Shown here piece by piece: positions 24,651-34,111 of a DNA stretch of 64,000 nucleotides. The stretch comes from CBDAPI01 sp965248635 (lineage in GTDB: Bacteria > Acidobacteriota > UBA6911 > RPQK01 > CBDAPI01): the NCBI GenBank assembly GCA_965248635.1, contig OZ252114.1, forward strand, positions 1,922,001 to 1,986,000. Reading direction: 5' to 3'. The notes beneath the pieces are model-generated. The model did no database searches. It saw nothing but the letters and a program-made list of their open reading frames with translations, and was not told where the DNA came from. Numbering within the stretch: the first letter of the stretch is position 1; every line of letters begins with the position of its first letter. Position numbers and translations under genes: made by a program.

Positions 24651-24655
24651 TTGCC

Positions 24656-25963
24656 ATGCTGAGCAGGCGTCGCTTCCTGGGTTCGATTGGGGTTTCTCTG
24701 GGAACCGCCAGCTTTGCCGGGTTGTCCTCCGAGAGCATGGCTCGGGCCCTGGCGGCAGCCCAAGAAGCGGAGTGGCGGGGCATCTCCGCTGAGGAGAGTG
24801 CCGCCGATGAGAGCTTCTGGTTCGAAGTTCAGCAGGCCTTTACGGTGGACCGGAGTCTGATCAACCTCAACAACGGTGGTGTGTGTCCCTCACCGGCCAT
24901 CGTTCAGGAGGCCATGAAACGGCACCTGGATTATTCGAATCTGGCGCCTGCCTACACGATGTGGCGAATTCTCGAACCCCAGAGAGAAGGAGTTCGCCGG
25001 AGACTGGCGCGTGCCTTTGGGTCTTCCAGGGAAGAAATCGCAATCACTCGAAATGCCTCGGAGAGCCTGCAGATCTGCCAGTTCGGACACGATCTTGGCC
25101 CGGGGGACGAGGTGTTGACCACTGATCAGGACTACCCTCGTATGATCACGACCTGGAAGCAGCGGGAGAGACGCGAGGGAATCGTTCTCCGGCAGTTTTC
25201 GATTCCGGTTCCGGCTGAAAATCCGGACCAGATTGTGAGCTTGTTCGAAGAGAACCTAACTCCGCGAACCAGACTGATCCTGATGTGTCACATGATCAAC
25301 CTGACCGGCCAGATCCTGCCTGTCCGGGAAGTTGTTGAGATGGCGCGGCGTCGGGGCATTCCAGTGATCGTAGATGGGGCGCATGCCTTCGCTCATATTG
25401 ACTTCCAGCATTGCGATCTGAACTGTGATTACTATGCCTCCAGTCTTCACAAGTGGATGTTCGCTCCCCACGGGACCGGCTTGCTTTATGTCCGGAGACA
25501 GAAAATCCGCGATTTGTGGCCGATGATGGCCGCGGGGGTGAAACTGGACAAGAACATCCGCAAGTTTGAGGAGATTGGAACTCATCCGGCCGCCAATTTT
25601 GTGGCGATCGCCGAGGCACTGACTTTTCACGAGGGTATTGGCCCAGCCCGAAAGGTGGCCAGACTCCGCTATCTCACCAGGTACTGGGCGGAACGCCTCC
25701 TGGAAAACGAGCGAGTGCACCTGAATACAAGTCTCAAGCCCGGGTTTTCCGGTGCCTTGGCCAACTTCCGGGTCGATGGCCTTGACAGCCAGGACTTGGT
25801 CCGGCATTTGTGGAACGAACATCACATCCTGGTAACCAGCATCGACCACAAGGACTGCCGGGGAATTCGGGTGACACCGGCCGTGTACACTACCTTGCCG
25901 GAACTGGATCGCTTTTGCGATGCCGTTGAGAATGTGATGAAAACCGGGATCGGCAAAGCCTGA
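24656..25963 (+). CDS. Exported class V aminotransferase-fold enzyme (isopenicillin-epimerase-like)
   Basis: 435 residues. The N-terminus 'LSRRRFLGSIGVSLGTASFAG' is a twin-arginine signal. The body is a fold-type I PLP enzyme: 'INLNNGGVCPSP', 'TDQDYPRM', 'VDGAHAFAHIDF' (the Asp that holds the pyridine nitrogen) and the Schiff-base Lys266 in 'SSLHKWMFAPHG'. Relatives include cysteine desulfurase-like and isopenicillin N epimerase-like enzymes; the reaction here is unknown. A PLP enzyme exported folded through Tat fits the need to load the cofactor in the cytoplasm. It starts 5 bases after the frameshifted CoA-binding gene. Confidence 0.9.
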   Translation: MLSRRRFLGSIGVSLGTASFAGLSSESMARALAAAQEAEWRGISAEESAADESFWFEVQQAFTVDRSLINLNNGGVCPSPAIVQEAMKRHLDYSNLAPAYTMWRILEPQREGVRRRLARAFGSSREEIAITRNASESLQICQFGHDLGPGDEVLTTDQDYPRMITTWKQRERREGIVLRQFSIPVPAENPDQIVSLFEENLTPRTRLILMCHMINLTGQILPVREVVEMARRRGIPVIVDGAHAFAHIDFQHCDLNCDYYASSLHKWMFAPHGTGLLYVRRQKIRDLWPMMAAGVKLDKNIRKFEEIGTHPAANFVAIAEALTFHEGIGPARKVARLRYLTRYWAERLLENERVHLNTSLKPGFSGALANFRVDGLDSQDLVRHLWNEHHILVTSIDHKDCRGIRVTPAVYTTLPELDRFCDAVENVMKTGIGKA

Positions 25964-25998
25964 ACTCCGATCGGGGGAGCGCCTCGATCTGTTCCAGA

Positions 25999-26442
25999 TC
26001 AGCCCAGCGGTTTGATGAGAACGACGGCATCCTCACGCCCCTCGTCGGTCGGGTAGTAATCGGGTTTGATCGACTGTCTCTGGAAGCCAATGGACCGGTA
26101 GAGATTCAGTGCTTTCGAGTTCGACCTGCGGACCTCCAGGACAGCGTATTCCACGCCGCTGCCGACCTGATGCAACAGATGGTTCAGCAGCTTCCGGCCG
26201 TATCCATACCCTCTTGATCTCCGGTCCACACAAATGTTCAGGATATGGGCCAGAGATCCTTCGACCTGGCAGACCCCATAGCCGACAATGCGATGCCCGG
26301 CTGCCAGGATCCAGCACTCGCATCCCCGATCGATCAGGATGTGAAAAGAGATATCCGTCCAGGATGGTTGGAAGCTGACCTGTTCGATCTTCATGACCTG
26401 GCTGACATGATCGTGGGTCATGCGCTTCAATTCCGGCGTCAC
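25999..26442 (-). CDS. rimI: Ribosomal-protein-alanine N-acetyltransferase RimI
   Basis: A GNAT acetyltransferase of about 147 residues. Motif A, which binds acetyl-CoA, reads 'DRRSRGYGYGRKLLNHLL'; 'VLEVRRSNSKALNLYRSIGF' and a terminal 'DAVVLIKPL' are typical of RimI (bS18 N-terminal acetylation). GTG 26442 fits the usual RimI length; the frame is open to 26490, where it would overlap the upstream hydrolase gene. The usual partner genes tsaB/tsaD are absent. Confidence 0.85.
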   Translation of the reverse strand: MTPELKRMTHDHVSQVMKIEQVSFQPSWTDISFHILIDRGCECWILAAGHRIVGYGVCQVEGSLAHILNICVDRRSRGYGYGRKLLNHLLHQVGSGVEYAVLEVRRSNSKALNLYRSIGFQRQSIKPDYYPTDEGREDAVVLIKPLG

Positions 26443-26471
26443 CGAGGCAGAAGTCTTGCCTTGATGTCCTG

Positions 26472-27149
26472 TCAAACCGCGTTCAGCCACCGCTGGATCT
26501 CCTCGCAGATTTCACCTCGAACCTGGACTCGGGTCCGACCCAGTTTCTTGAGAGTTTTGAAGGAATGATCACCGCCTTCGATGAAGTGAACATGTGTTGG
26601 CCCGCCGAATCTTTTCAGCTCCGTGCCCAACAGGTCAAGGCTGCAGAGGGCGTCTCGTGTCCCCTGGATGAACAGGGCAGGGCATCGGATGTCCTCCCAG
26701 TGCGAAGTTCGCGGCTGTTGCGGGCGCTTGGGAGGGTGCAGAGGATAGCCTAGAAAGACGAGTCCGCTCACATTCTCTCCTGAGGCTGCTAGATAGGAGG
26801 CGATTCTTCCCCCCATAGACTTGCCTCCGACGAACACCCGGGCGGTGTTCATCGCGCTGACTCGAAGGCCCTTGAGGACGGCTCGAAAAGTCGCTTCCAA
26901 CCGGGGACGCCGGTCGGGGACCCGCCGTCCCAGCTCCTTGTACGGAAAGTTGAAGCGGATGGTCAGATGCCCCGCCTCCGTCAATCGACTCTGGAAGTCG
27001 ACCATGAATTCGTGGTCCATGTCCCCACCCGCTCCGTGGGCAAGGATCAAGGCCGTCCCGTGATCTGGGTCGTAGGAAGATGGAACCGCCCAAACACTGG
27101 ACACAACGATGTCGTTCTCGACCTCGATTGATCGTGTCTCTAGGTCCAT
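26472..27149 (-). CDS. Alpha/beta-hydrolase, dienelactone-hydrolase/KANL3-Tex30-like
   Basis: 225 residues with a complete catalytic triad: Ser in 'VGGKSMGGRIAS', Asp in 'QGTRDALC', His in 'EGGDHSF'. The oxyanion loop is 'LAHGAGGDMDHEFM'. Bacterial members of this branch are mostly uncharacterised esterase-like enzymes. No signal peptide, so cytoplasmic. It is divergent from the Gfo/Idh/MocA gene and precedes rimI on the same strand with close or overlapping ends. Confidence 0.88.
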   Translation of the reverse strand: MDLETRSIEVENDIVVSSVWAVPSSYDPDHGTALILAHGAGGDMDHEFMVDFQSRLTEAGHLTIRFNFPYKELGRRVPDRRPRLEATFRAVLKGLRVSAMNTARVFVGGKSMGGRIASYLAASGENVSGLVFLGYPLHPPKRPQQPRTSHWEDIRCPALFIQGTRDALCSLDLLGTELKRFGGPTHVHFIEGGDHSFKTLKKLGRTRVQVRGEICEEIQRWLNAV

Positions 27150-27393
27150 GACGGCCCCCGTGCCGGCAAACCGGACTTCAGCATCCCCGACACCTCACGT
27201 TGAAGCCTTGCAACGTGTTCTGCCGTCAAGTCTATTACTTCCTTACGGAGATGCGAAGTGCTCAGGACAGCAAGAACTGACAAAAACGATATATAAGAAC
27301 CGTGAGCCCTTCGCCTGGAATCTGGGACCTCTGAACTGGTACATTGAGTGCCCAGGGCTAGCTGCTGGCTCAGGGTCGGAGAAGGAGAGACTG

Positions 27394-28701
27394 ATGCAAG
27401 AGAAAGAGGGCAAGCCCAACAACAAGCACCAAATCCATCGCCGCAAGTTTGTGGAACAGACCGCTGCGGCCACCGGCTTCATGATTCTGAACTCGAATCT
27501 GGTGCGGGGAACTGCTGCCAACTCGGCATTGCAACTGGGCGTGATTGGCTGCGGCGGCCGGGCCAGAAGTGTCGGTCACGGGTTTCTCAAGAATACGGCG
27601 ACGCGGGTACACGCCCTGGCAGACGTCTTCCAGGACCAACTGGATCGCTATGCTGACGGAGTCAACAAGGTTTACGCAGAAAAGGGAACTGGTCCCATCG
27701 ATCGTTCGCTGCTTTTCAAGGGCCCGGATGCCTTCAGGAAGCTGGCCAATTCCAGCCAGGTGGATGTTGTTCTCATCACCAGCCCTCCCTACTATCATCC
27801 CGAGCACCTGCAGGCCGTGGTAGACGCAGGAAAACATGCCTATTGCGAGAAGCCCGTCGCCGTGGATGTGGCCGGCTGCAGGCACGTCATGAAAGTCGCC
27901 AGGCAGGCCGAAGGGCGACTCAGCCTGGACGTGGGCTTCCAGATCCGGAGCGCACCACCTTTCATTGAGTTGACGCGAAGGATCCACAACGGAGCACTGG
28001 GCCGGATCGGTTCAGGGCTGGCCTACTACTATGCCGGGGCACTGAAGAAGCCGGACTATTCCCACGCCTCGCCTCTGGAGAGGCGGCTGCGTAACTGGGT
28101 TTTTGATCGCACCCTTTCCGGGGACATCATCGTGGAACAGAATGTCCACGTCATCGATGTCTGCAACTGGGTGCTGCAGGGCCATCCCATCAAGGCCAGC
28201 GGGTCGGGCGGTCGGAAAGTGGTTCACAACAGTGGAAACTGTTACGACCACTTCAATGTCACTTATACCTATCCCAACGATGTCGTCATCACCTTTGCCT
28301 CCACTCAATACCTGCAGGGCTGGTTTGATGTCTGCGAGCGCTTTTTCGGAAGCAAGGGTGTCTCGGAAGCCCATTACAGCGAGCCGGTTGCCATTTACGG
28401 TGAGGAGCCCTGGGACTACTTTAAGGACCTGGCCTCCCAGATGAAGAAAGAAGACTCCGAGTTCTCCGATACGGGAGATTTCGGTGGCGCCCTGGCCGAC
28501 TCCGACTCAGAGAAGCAGAAAGGCTTCGAAGCCAGCATTCGGTCGGGCAGCTATCACAACCAGGGCGCCCAGGGGGCCGAGTCAGCCCTGAGCGCTATTC
28601 TCGGCCGAGAGGCCGCCTACACGGGTGAGACCGTCAACTGGTACGAGTTACTCCAGTCCAATCAGCACTGGGAAGCCGGCGTGGATTTGACCAGGCTGTG
28701 A
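27394..28701 (+). CDS. Exported Gfo/Idh/MocA-family oxidoreductase
   Basis: About 435 residues. The N-terminus has 'HRRKFVEQTAAATGFMIL', a Tat-like signal with HRRKF in place of SRRxFL. The Rossmann motif is 'LGVIGCGGRARSVGHGF', and the catalytic 'CEKPVAVD' (Glu-Lys-Pro) is intact. The C-terminal half carries the beta-sheet domain. Such exported members usually act on sugars with tightly bound NAD(P). ATG 27394 has AAGGAGAG upstream; the frame is open further 5' but that part lacks homology. The 244 bases before it hold no recognised feature. Confidence 0.9.
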   Translation: MQEKEGKPNNKHQIHRRKFVEQTAAATGFMILNSNLVRGTAANSALQLGVIGCGGRARSVGHGFLKNTATRVHALADVFQDQLDRYADGVNKVYAEKGTGPIDRSLLFKGPDAFRKLANSSQVDVVLITSPPYYHPEHLQAVVDAGKHAYCEKPVAVDVAGCRHVMKVARQAEGRLSLDVGFQIRSAPPFIELTRRIHNGALGRIGSGLAYYYAGALKKPDYSHASPLERRLRNWVFDRTLSGDIIVEQNVHVIDVCNWVLQGHPIKASGSGGRKVVHNSGNCYDHFNVTYTYPNDVVITFASTQYLQGWFDVCERFFGSKGVSEAHYSEPVAIYGEEPWDYFKDLASQMKKEDSEFSDTGDFGGALADSDSEKQKGFEASIRSGSYHNQGAQGAESALSAILGREAAYTGETVNWYELLQSNQHWEAGVDLTRL

Positions 28702-28745
28702 GCAGTGGAAGTTCCCGGCTTCCGTAAACCAAGAGGATCCTTGCT

Positions 28746-29858
28746 TTGAGTTTCTCCCAAGCTGAGATCGAGGCCTGGCTGCAGCAGGCCTGGGAGTTTT
28801 CGGCCTCCAGGCTCGTGCTGTCAGCGGGGGTTCTTCTCGCCGCGGTAGTCACCTACTTTGTTCTCCGCTGGCTGCTCACTTTTGTAGAGCACCGCCTGAC
28901 CTCGAAGACAGAGACGGACATGGATGACTGTGTTGTCTGTCTGATGCGCCGGATGCTGCTGATGTCGGTTGTCTTCGGAGCCCTCTGGCGTGTGGCAATT
29001 GTCTGGAACCTGGAATTTACAGGTCGCATCATCTCTGCCCTCTGGGTGGTAGCCCTCTCCTTTCCTGTCAGCCGTTTTGTGGCCGACCTCCTAGAGATTG
29101 TCGAGAAGAAAATAGTTAACAAGACAGAGACCAAGCTCGAGGACACGGTCCTGCCTCTCGCCAATCGTGTTATCCAGTTTCTGGTCATTGGAGTGGGGAT
29201 TCTAAGCGGGATGCTGGTGATGGGCTGGCAGATCACTCCCCTGCTGGGAATTGGCGGAGTGGCCGGACTGGCACTCTCCTTTGCGGCCAAGGACACCCTC
29301 TCTAATCTCATCTCCGGTTTCCTGCTCATTCTGGATCAGCCCTTTCAGGTGGGTGACCGTATCGAGATCTGGGGAGCCCCCAAGAACACGGCCACGTGGG
29401 GTGATGTAGTGGAGATCGGCCTGCGGGCTACGAAGATCAAGACCACGGACAATCTGATTGTCGTTATCCCCAACGCCGAGATGATGAACCGGGACATCAT
29501 CAACTACACCTCCTCGGGAGAGCACATTCGACTTCGTGTCCCCATTGGGATCGGCTACGATGCGGATGTCGAGAAAGCGAAAGAACTGGTCCTGCAGGTG
29601 GCGGCCAGTATCGAAGGCGTGATGGAGAAGCCGGCCCCGGTGGTCATCATTCGGCGATTCGGAGATTCTTCGGTTGATTTGGAGGCGAGACTCTGGGTAC
29701 GGGACGCGCGCCGGCGCCGGGACGTGGAAGACCAGTTGACCGACGGAGTCAAGTCGGTCTTCGACGCCAACGGAATCGAGATTCCGTTTCCCAAGCGTGA
29801 CATCTATGTCAAGAATGTGCCGGCTGCAGAGTTGCCAGACTCAGGGTCCTCGGAGTAG
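28746..29858 (+). CDS. Small-conductance mechanosensitive channel (MscS family)
   Basis: 370 residues. Three to four membrane helices occupy about 15-190. The pore helix follows the MscS pattern 'LGIGGVAGLALSFAAKDTLSNLISGFLLI', with Gly/Ala packing, then 'DQPFQVGDRIEI' and the beta domain 'VVIPNAEMMNRDIINYT'. It opens under membrane tension to release solutes on hypo-osmotic shock. TTG start with AGAGGA upstream, 44 bases after the oxidoreductase. A GTTCC array follows the stop. Confidence 0.92.
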   Translation: MSFSQAEIEAWLQQAWEFSASRLVLSAGVLLAAVVTYFVLRWLLTFVEHRLTSKTETDMDDCVVCLMRRMLLMSVVFGALWRVAIVWNLEFTGRIISALWVVALSFPVSRFVADLLEIVEKKIVNKTETKLEDTVLPLANRVIQFLVIGVGILSGMLVMGWQITPLLGIGGVAGLALSFAAKDTLSNLISGFLLILDQPFQVGDRIEIWGAPKNTATWGDVVEIGLRATKIKTTDNLIVVIPNAEMMNRDIINYTSSGEHIRLRVPIGIGYDADVEKAKELVLQVAASIEGVMEKPAPVVIIRRFGDSSVDLEARLWVRDARRRRDVEDQLTDGVKSVFDANGIEIPFPKRDIYVKNVPAAELPDSGSSE

Positions 29859-29860
29859 GA

Positions 29861-29900
29861 ACGTTCCTCGTTCCTGGTTTCTCGTTCCTGGTTTCTCGGA
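29861..29900. repeat. GTTCC/GTTTC spacer array
   Basis: Alternating CGTTCCTGGTTTCT units begin two bases after the MscS stop codon. Same composition as the other GTTCC arrays in the window. Confidence 0.5.
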
Positions 29901-29906
29901 GAGAAG

Positions 29907-30053
29907 ATGAAATCAGTTGCCTCGAAGGTTTCAGGAAAGAGGTGTATCAAGACGATCAGCCGGTTGGAACGGATGGGCATCCGTTTTGTCGGCACCGACA
30001 AGGAAGGTCAGGCTGCTGATTGGATCGAGGGTCGACTGAAGAAGCAACCCTGA
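29907..30053 (+). CDS. Small basic protein, 48 residues, hypothetical
   Basis: ATG 29907 has GGAGAG six bases upstream. The product is Lys/Arg-rich with a predicted helix ('CIKTISRLERMGIRFVG') and ends 'DWIEGRLKKQP'. No family recognised. It fills the gap between mscS and the EVE gene on the same strand without overlapping another gene, but is short enough to be chance. Confidence 0.4.
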   Translation: MKSVASKVSGKRCIKTISRLERMGIRFVGTDKEGQAADWIEGRLKKQP

Positions 30054-30100
30054 AACCTCTGTCGTTATGGTATCCTGCCCGGCAATCAGAAGGAGGATGC

Positions 30101-30565
30101 ATGGCACGGCGTTACTGGCTGATGAAAACAGAACCTGGCGCGTATTCCATCGGTGACCTCGAACGGGAGGGTCAGACCTACTGGGACGGCGTCAGGAACT
30201 ACCAGGCGCGGAATTTCATGCGGGACGATATGCGGGTTGGAGATGGCGTCCTTTTTTACCACAGTAACTGCAAGCCTCCGGGAGTTGTCGGGCTGGCCCG
30301 AATCGTCAGGGAATGCTACCCGGATCACACGGCTTTCGATCCCGGCGACAAACATTACGACCCCAAGTCTGACCCTTCCAATCCGCGCTGGTTCATGGTC
30401 GACATGGAATTCGTGGCCGGGTTCGATCAGATCGTTTCACTGGAAGCCCTGAAGGCGGAACCCGGTCTGGGGGAAATGGTGGTCACAAAAAGAAGCCGCC
30501 TCTCGGTTCAGCCGGTCACAGCCGGCGAATTCGAGGTCGTCAAGAGAATGGGAGGAGTCAAGTGA
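30101..30565 (+). CDS. EVE-domain protein
   Basis: 154 residues forming one EVE (PUA-like) domain: 'RYWLMKTEPGAYSIGDLEREG', 'WDGVRNYQARNFMRDDMRVGD', 'VLFYHSNCKPPGVVGLARIV' and 'VTKRSRLSVQPVT'. The fold binds modified bases in nucleic acids (human relative THYN1); bacterial members are mostly untested. ATG 30101 has AAGGAGG six bases upstream; an earlier in-frame TTG is not supported. Confidence 0.93.
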   Translation: MARRYWLMKTEPGAYSIGDLEREGQTYWDGVRNYQARNFMRDDMRVGDGVLFYHSNCKPPGVVGLARIVRECYPDHTAFDPGDKHYDPKSDPSNPRWFMVDMEFVAGFDQIVSLEALKAEPGLGEMVVTKRSRLSVQPVTAGEFEVVKRMGGVK

Positions 30566-30587
30566 GGGGCAACCCGGAACCGGGAAC

Positions 30588-32648
30588 TTACTTCAGATAC
30601 CGATCCAGCCAATCAAAGAACAGCCGCTGCCACAGAACCCCATTCTGCGGGGACAGGATCCAGTGGCTTTCCTCCGGGAAGTAGACGAAGCGGCTCGGGA
30701 CACCCCGGAGCTGAGCCGCCGTGAAGGCCTGCATGCTTTCTGTTACGGGCACTCGAAAATCTTTCTGGCCGTGGATGATCAGAATCGGTGTGTCCCAGTT
30801 CTGGACATACTGGTGAGGCGAGAAGGCGGCATAGCTTTTTGGTTTCGGATCGAGCCAGTAGGGGCCCTCCAGATCGTGATTGACGAAGAAGATCTCCTCC
30901 GTGGCCGCAAACATGCTTTCCAAGTTGAACACTCCCGCGTGGGCGATAAACGCCTTGAAGCGTTTTTCGTGATGGCCCGCCAGATAGAACACCGAGTAGC
31001 CGCCGAAGCTGGCTCCCACGGCTGCCAATCGAGTTTCGTCCACATAGGGTTCCGCGGCTACATGGTCGATCGCGCTCAGGTAATCCCGCATCGCCTGACC
31101 CCCCCAGTCACCCGCGATCGCGTCATTCCAGGCCTGGCCAAAGCTGGGAAGGCCTCTCCGGTTGGGAGCCACCACGATGTAATCGTTGGCCGCCATGATC
31201 TGGAAATTCCAGCGGATGGAGAAAAACTGGCTGACCGTGGATTGCGGGCCCCCCTGGCAGTAGAGAATCGCCGGGTATTTTCGCTCCGGGTCGAATTCGG
31301 GAGGATAGATGACCCAGACCAGCATCTTTTTTCCGTCAGTGGTATCGACCCACCGTTCCTCGACTTTCCCGAGCGCGATATTCTGCAGTCGCTCTCGATT
31401 CGTAAAGGTCAGCCCGACGGCTTCACCCGAGGTTGTATCCACGCGGTAGAGCTCTGTGGGTGAGGACATGGACATCCTCGAGGCGGTGATCGACTTCGCG
31501 CCGGAGCCTCGCTGGAGCGATGTGTAATCGTGCTGGCCGCGAGTGATCTGCCGGACCTTCCCGGAGCTGGTGTCTAGAGCATGAACCTGAGACGTTCCCT
31601 TCGTCTCGCTGATAAAGAAGAGCGTGATCTGGTCGCCGGCCGGGAGAAGATGCGAGAGGTTCTGATCGAGACCAGCGCTCAACTCACGCAGGGCGCCCGA
31701 GTCAAGATCGTATTCCATGAGTCTCTGGCGATCCGCTTCATAGCCGCCGGTGGCCATGCTCGACCAGAAGAGCCGATGACCATCGGGATGGAAAACAGGC
31801 TCCACGTCGTATCCGGGATTGGCGCTGCTCACATTTCGAGTTTCTCGGCTCTCGACGTCATACAGGTAAATGTCGGAGTTAGTGCTCTGGGCATACTCGG
31901 TTCCCGAGTTCTTCTTGCAGGTATAGGCGAGAATTCGCCCATCGGGACTCCAGTTGATCTGCTCAACTCCCCCAAAAGGGTTCAGGGGAGTATCGAAGCG
32001 CTCCGATTCCATGACGTCCCTGGCCTCACTCATCTTCCCGTCCTGGTAGGGAGCGACGAAGAGATGACTGTAGGCATAGTCGTGCCAGGAGTCCCAGTGC
32101 CGGAACATCAGAGAGTCGATGATGCGGGCATCCGCCTCGGGAAGATCGGGATGTCGATCGCTGGCCGTCTGGTCGAGCTTGATGTCCCTGGTGAAAGAGA
32201 TGTGGCTCCCTGAAGGGGCATAGAGAAAGTTAGAGATTCCCCCTTCTATGTCGGTGATCCGAGACTTGTCCGACCCATCCCGATTCATCTCCCATAGCTG
32301 GACTGAGCCGCTTTCCCCGGATAGAAAGCCGATGCGGCGTCCGTCGGGGCGCCAGCGAGCATTGAACTCGTTTCCCTGAAATGCTGTGATCCGGCTCGGT
32401 TCTCCTCCCCGGGAGGAAATCACATAGAGGTCACGATTGCCCTGGTTCTTCTCGAGGTCGTAAAACGATACTCCGTAAACCACCCACTGGCTGTCGGGAG
32501 ATGCCTGCGGGTCGGAGAGACGTCCCAACTCCCAGAGGCGCTCAGGTGTCAGCTTCTCTGAAAAGGTGGTTGTGCCCGGGAGAGCCATGAAGAGGCACCA
32601 AACTGCAGCCTTTGAGGTCCGAGACCACGCCCTTGTTGAGCCCATCAT
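30588..32648 (-). CDS. S9-family serine peptidase (dipeptidyl/acylaminoacyl peptidase-like)
   Basis: 686 residues. A signal peptide-like N-terminus is followed by a seven-bladed propeller (about 30-430, repeated 'SPDG' strands) that gates access. The alpha/beta-hydrolase domain has the Ser nucleophile in 'VGASFGGYSVF' (about 545), Asp in 'HGQKDFRVP' and His in 'PEESHWI'. It probably trims peptides in the periplasm. Its ATG overlaps the stop of the upstream propeller gene (ATGA at 32645-32648), so the two are translated together. Confidence 0.93.
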   Translation of the reverse strand: MMGSTRAWSRTSKAAVWCLFMALPGTTTFSEKLTPERLWELGRLSDPQASPDSQWVVYGVSFYDLEKNQGNRDLYVISSRGGEPSRITAFQGNEFNARWRPDGRRIGFLSGESGSVQLWEMNRDGSDKSRITDIEGGISNFLYAPSGSHISFTRDIKLDQTASDRHPDLPEADARIIDSLMFRHWDSWHDYAYSHLFVAPYQDGKMSEARDVMESERFDTPLNPFGGVEQINWSPDGRILAYTCKKNSGTEYAQSTNSDIYLYDVESRETRNVSSANPGYDVEPVFHPDGHRLFWSSMATGGYEADRQRLMEYDLDSGALRELSAGLDQNLSHLLPAGDQITLFFISETKGTSQVHALDTSSGKVRQITRGQHDYTSLQRGSGAKSITASRMSMSSPTELYRVDTTSGEAVGLTFTNRERLQNIALGKVEERWVDTTDGKKMLVWVIYPPEFDPERKYPAILYCQGGPQSTVSQFFSIRWNFQIMAANDYIVVAPNRRGLPSFGQAWNDAIAGDWGGQAMRDYLSAIDHVAAEPYVDETRLAAVGASFGGYSVFYLAGHHEKRFKAFIAHAGVFNLESMFAATEEIFFVNHDLEGPYWLDPKPKSYAAFSPHQYVQNWDTPILIIHGQKDFRVPVTESMQAFTAAQLRGVPSRFVYFPEESHWILSPQNGVLWQRLFFDWLDRYLK

Positions 32649-34102
32649 TGCTTTTTTTCTGCCAGTTGCACCCCTTCCTTGAGCGCGAAGAGCATCGTTC
32701 GGGAAGCGATAAAGAGGGCCCCGTCGGTGGCCACAGGGGTTGTATAAACGGCTCCCCCCAGGTTGGGCTCCGCTAACAGTTCCATCTTCTCGCCCGCCCG
32801 GAGGATGGCCACATCTCCGTCTTCGTCTCCCAGGTAAACCTTGTCGTCTGCGACAAACGCAGAGCCCCAGACTGCCGCGAAGGCATCATAGGTCCAGTAG
32901 TGTTCGCCGGTTTGAGTATTGAGGCAATACAGGAATCCGGAGAGGTCGGCCACATAGAGAAGGCCGTCCGCAATCGCCGCTGTTGACATGGTGCGATGAA
33001 AGTCTTCACCTCCCCGGTGCCAGACCACGGCCTTCTCGGTCACATCCCCGGTCATGGTCGCATCGATGGCCCAAAAGTTGCCGGGGGCTTCACCGTGTTC
33101 CGGGTCCTGACCAACGCCAATATAGACCTTGTTGTCGTGGATCACGGGAGTCGAAATAATGTTGTTCTTGGTGCCTGCCCCTCCCAGTTGCCAGGCGGAT
33201 CCCTGAGGGTTGCAGTTAAACTTCCAGATCAACTTCCCGGTTTCGGGAACGAAGGAATAGATCCAGCCATCGCCCCCGGGGAAGACGACCTGAGGTTTGC
33301 CGTTGACAACCGCGTAAGCAGGATTCGACCAGGATCCGTGGAGAATCCCCATCCCGGGTGAGGCGTCTTCCCAGACCACTTCTCCCGTGTTCTTATTGAG
33401 GGCCAGAAAGCTGGGCGCGAGCGGTACCGGAATGTTGAAGTGACCTTCATCCACGCCGTTGCCGCTGACTGTAAAGAGGAGATCCCCGACGATCAAGGGG
33501 TTTCCTGCCGCCAGGTTGTGGGGGAATACTTCGAGATCCCCGATCATGTCCATTTTCCAGATGACGTCTGCGTCGATCTCACTGGTATTCTCTTCTGCCT
33601 GGTAGGGTCCGTCGTTGGCACCGTCACGGAAGCCCGCCGTGTCGGCACAGATGATCTCGGCCCGGTTGGACACGTAATAGAGTCGGTTCCCCTCCACGTA
33701 AGGTCCGGAGCAGACACCTTGCTGGGGCCAGTCATGAACTCTGCCGGCCGGCAGCTTGGGATGGGCGGCCTGCCACAGAAACTTACCGTCGGTGGTGCGA
33801 AAGGCCATGACATTTCCTCGGTCTCCGGTAAGCTTGGGATTGCGAAGACCCTCATTGTTCGTTCCCACGTAGATCTGCCCGTCGAAAGCCACCGGCCCCC
33901 CATAGCTCTGAGTGCCAAGAGCCTGCTTCCAGAGGACGTTCTTCCCGGTCTCGAGACTCCAGTCCGAGGGCAGGTTTTTTGCAGAGGACACCATATTGCG
34001 AGACGGAGACCCGCCGAACATGGAGGCCTTTTTCTGGGCCTGGAGAGGAGAGAACGGGAGCCACAGAATGAGAAGAGAAGAAATGAGAACGAGACGTTGC
34101 AT
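32645..34102 (-). CDS. PQQ-like beta-propeller repeat protein (secreted)
   Basis: 485 residues. Signal peptide 'MQRLVLISSLLILWLPFSPLQA' then repeated 'G.VYCLD..TG...W' blades, e.g. 'GFLYCLNTQTGEHYWTY' and 'SFLALNKNTGEVVWED'. The fold is shared by quinoprotein dehydrogenases and BamB-like scaffolds; the acidic metal/PQQ site is not obvious, so a binding or scaffold role is more likely than catalysis. It lies between the larger propeller gene (10 bases away) and the S9 peptidase (4-base overlap). Confidence 0.88.
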   Translation of the reverse strand: MQRLVLISSLLILWLPFSPLQAQKKASMFGGSPSRNMVSSAKNLPSDWSLETGKNVLWKQALGTQSYGGPVAFDGQIYVGTNNEGLRNPKLTGDRGNVMAFRTTDGKFLWQAAHPKLPAGRVHDWPQQGVCSGPYVEGNRLYYVSNRAEIICADTAGFRDGANDGPYQAEENTSEIDADVIWKMDMIGDLEVFPHNLAAGNPLIVGDLLFTVSGNGVDEGHFNIPVPLAPSFLALNKNTGEVVWEDASPGMGILHGSWSNPAYAVVNGKPQVVFPGGDGWIYSFVPETGKLIWKFNCNPQGSAWQLGGAGTKNNIISTPVIHDNKVYIGVGQDPEHGEAPGNFWAIDATMTGDVTEKAVVWHRGGEDFHRTMSTAAIADGLLYVADLSGFLYCLNTQTGEHYWTYDAFAAVWGSAFVADDKVYLGDEDGDVAILRAGEKMELLAEPNLGGAVYTTPVATDGALFIASRTMLFALKEGVQLAEKKQ

Positions 34103-34111
34103 GTCGTGATC

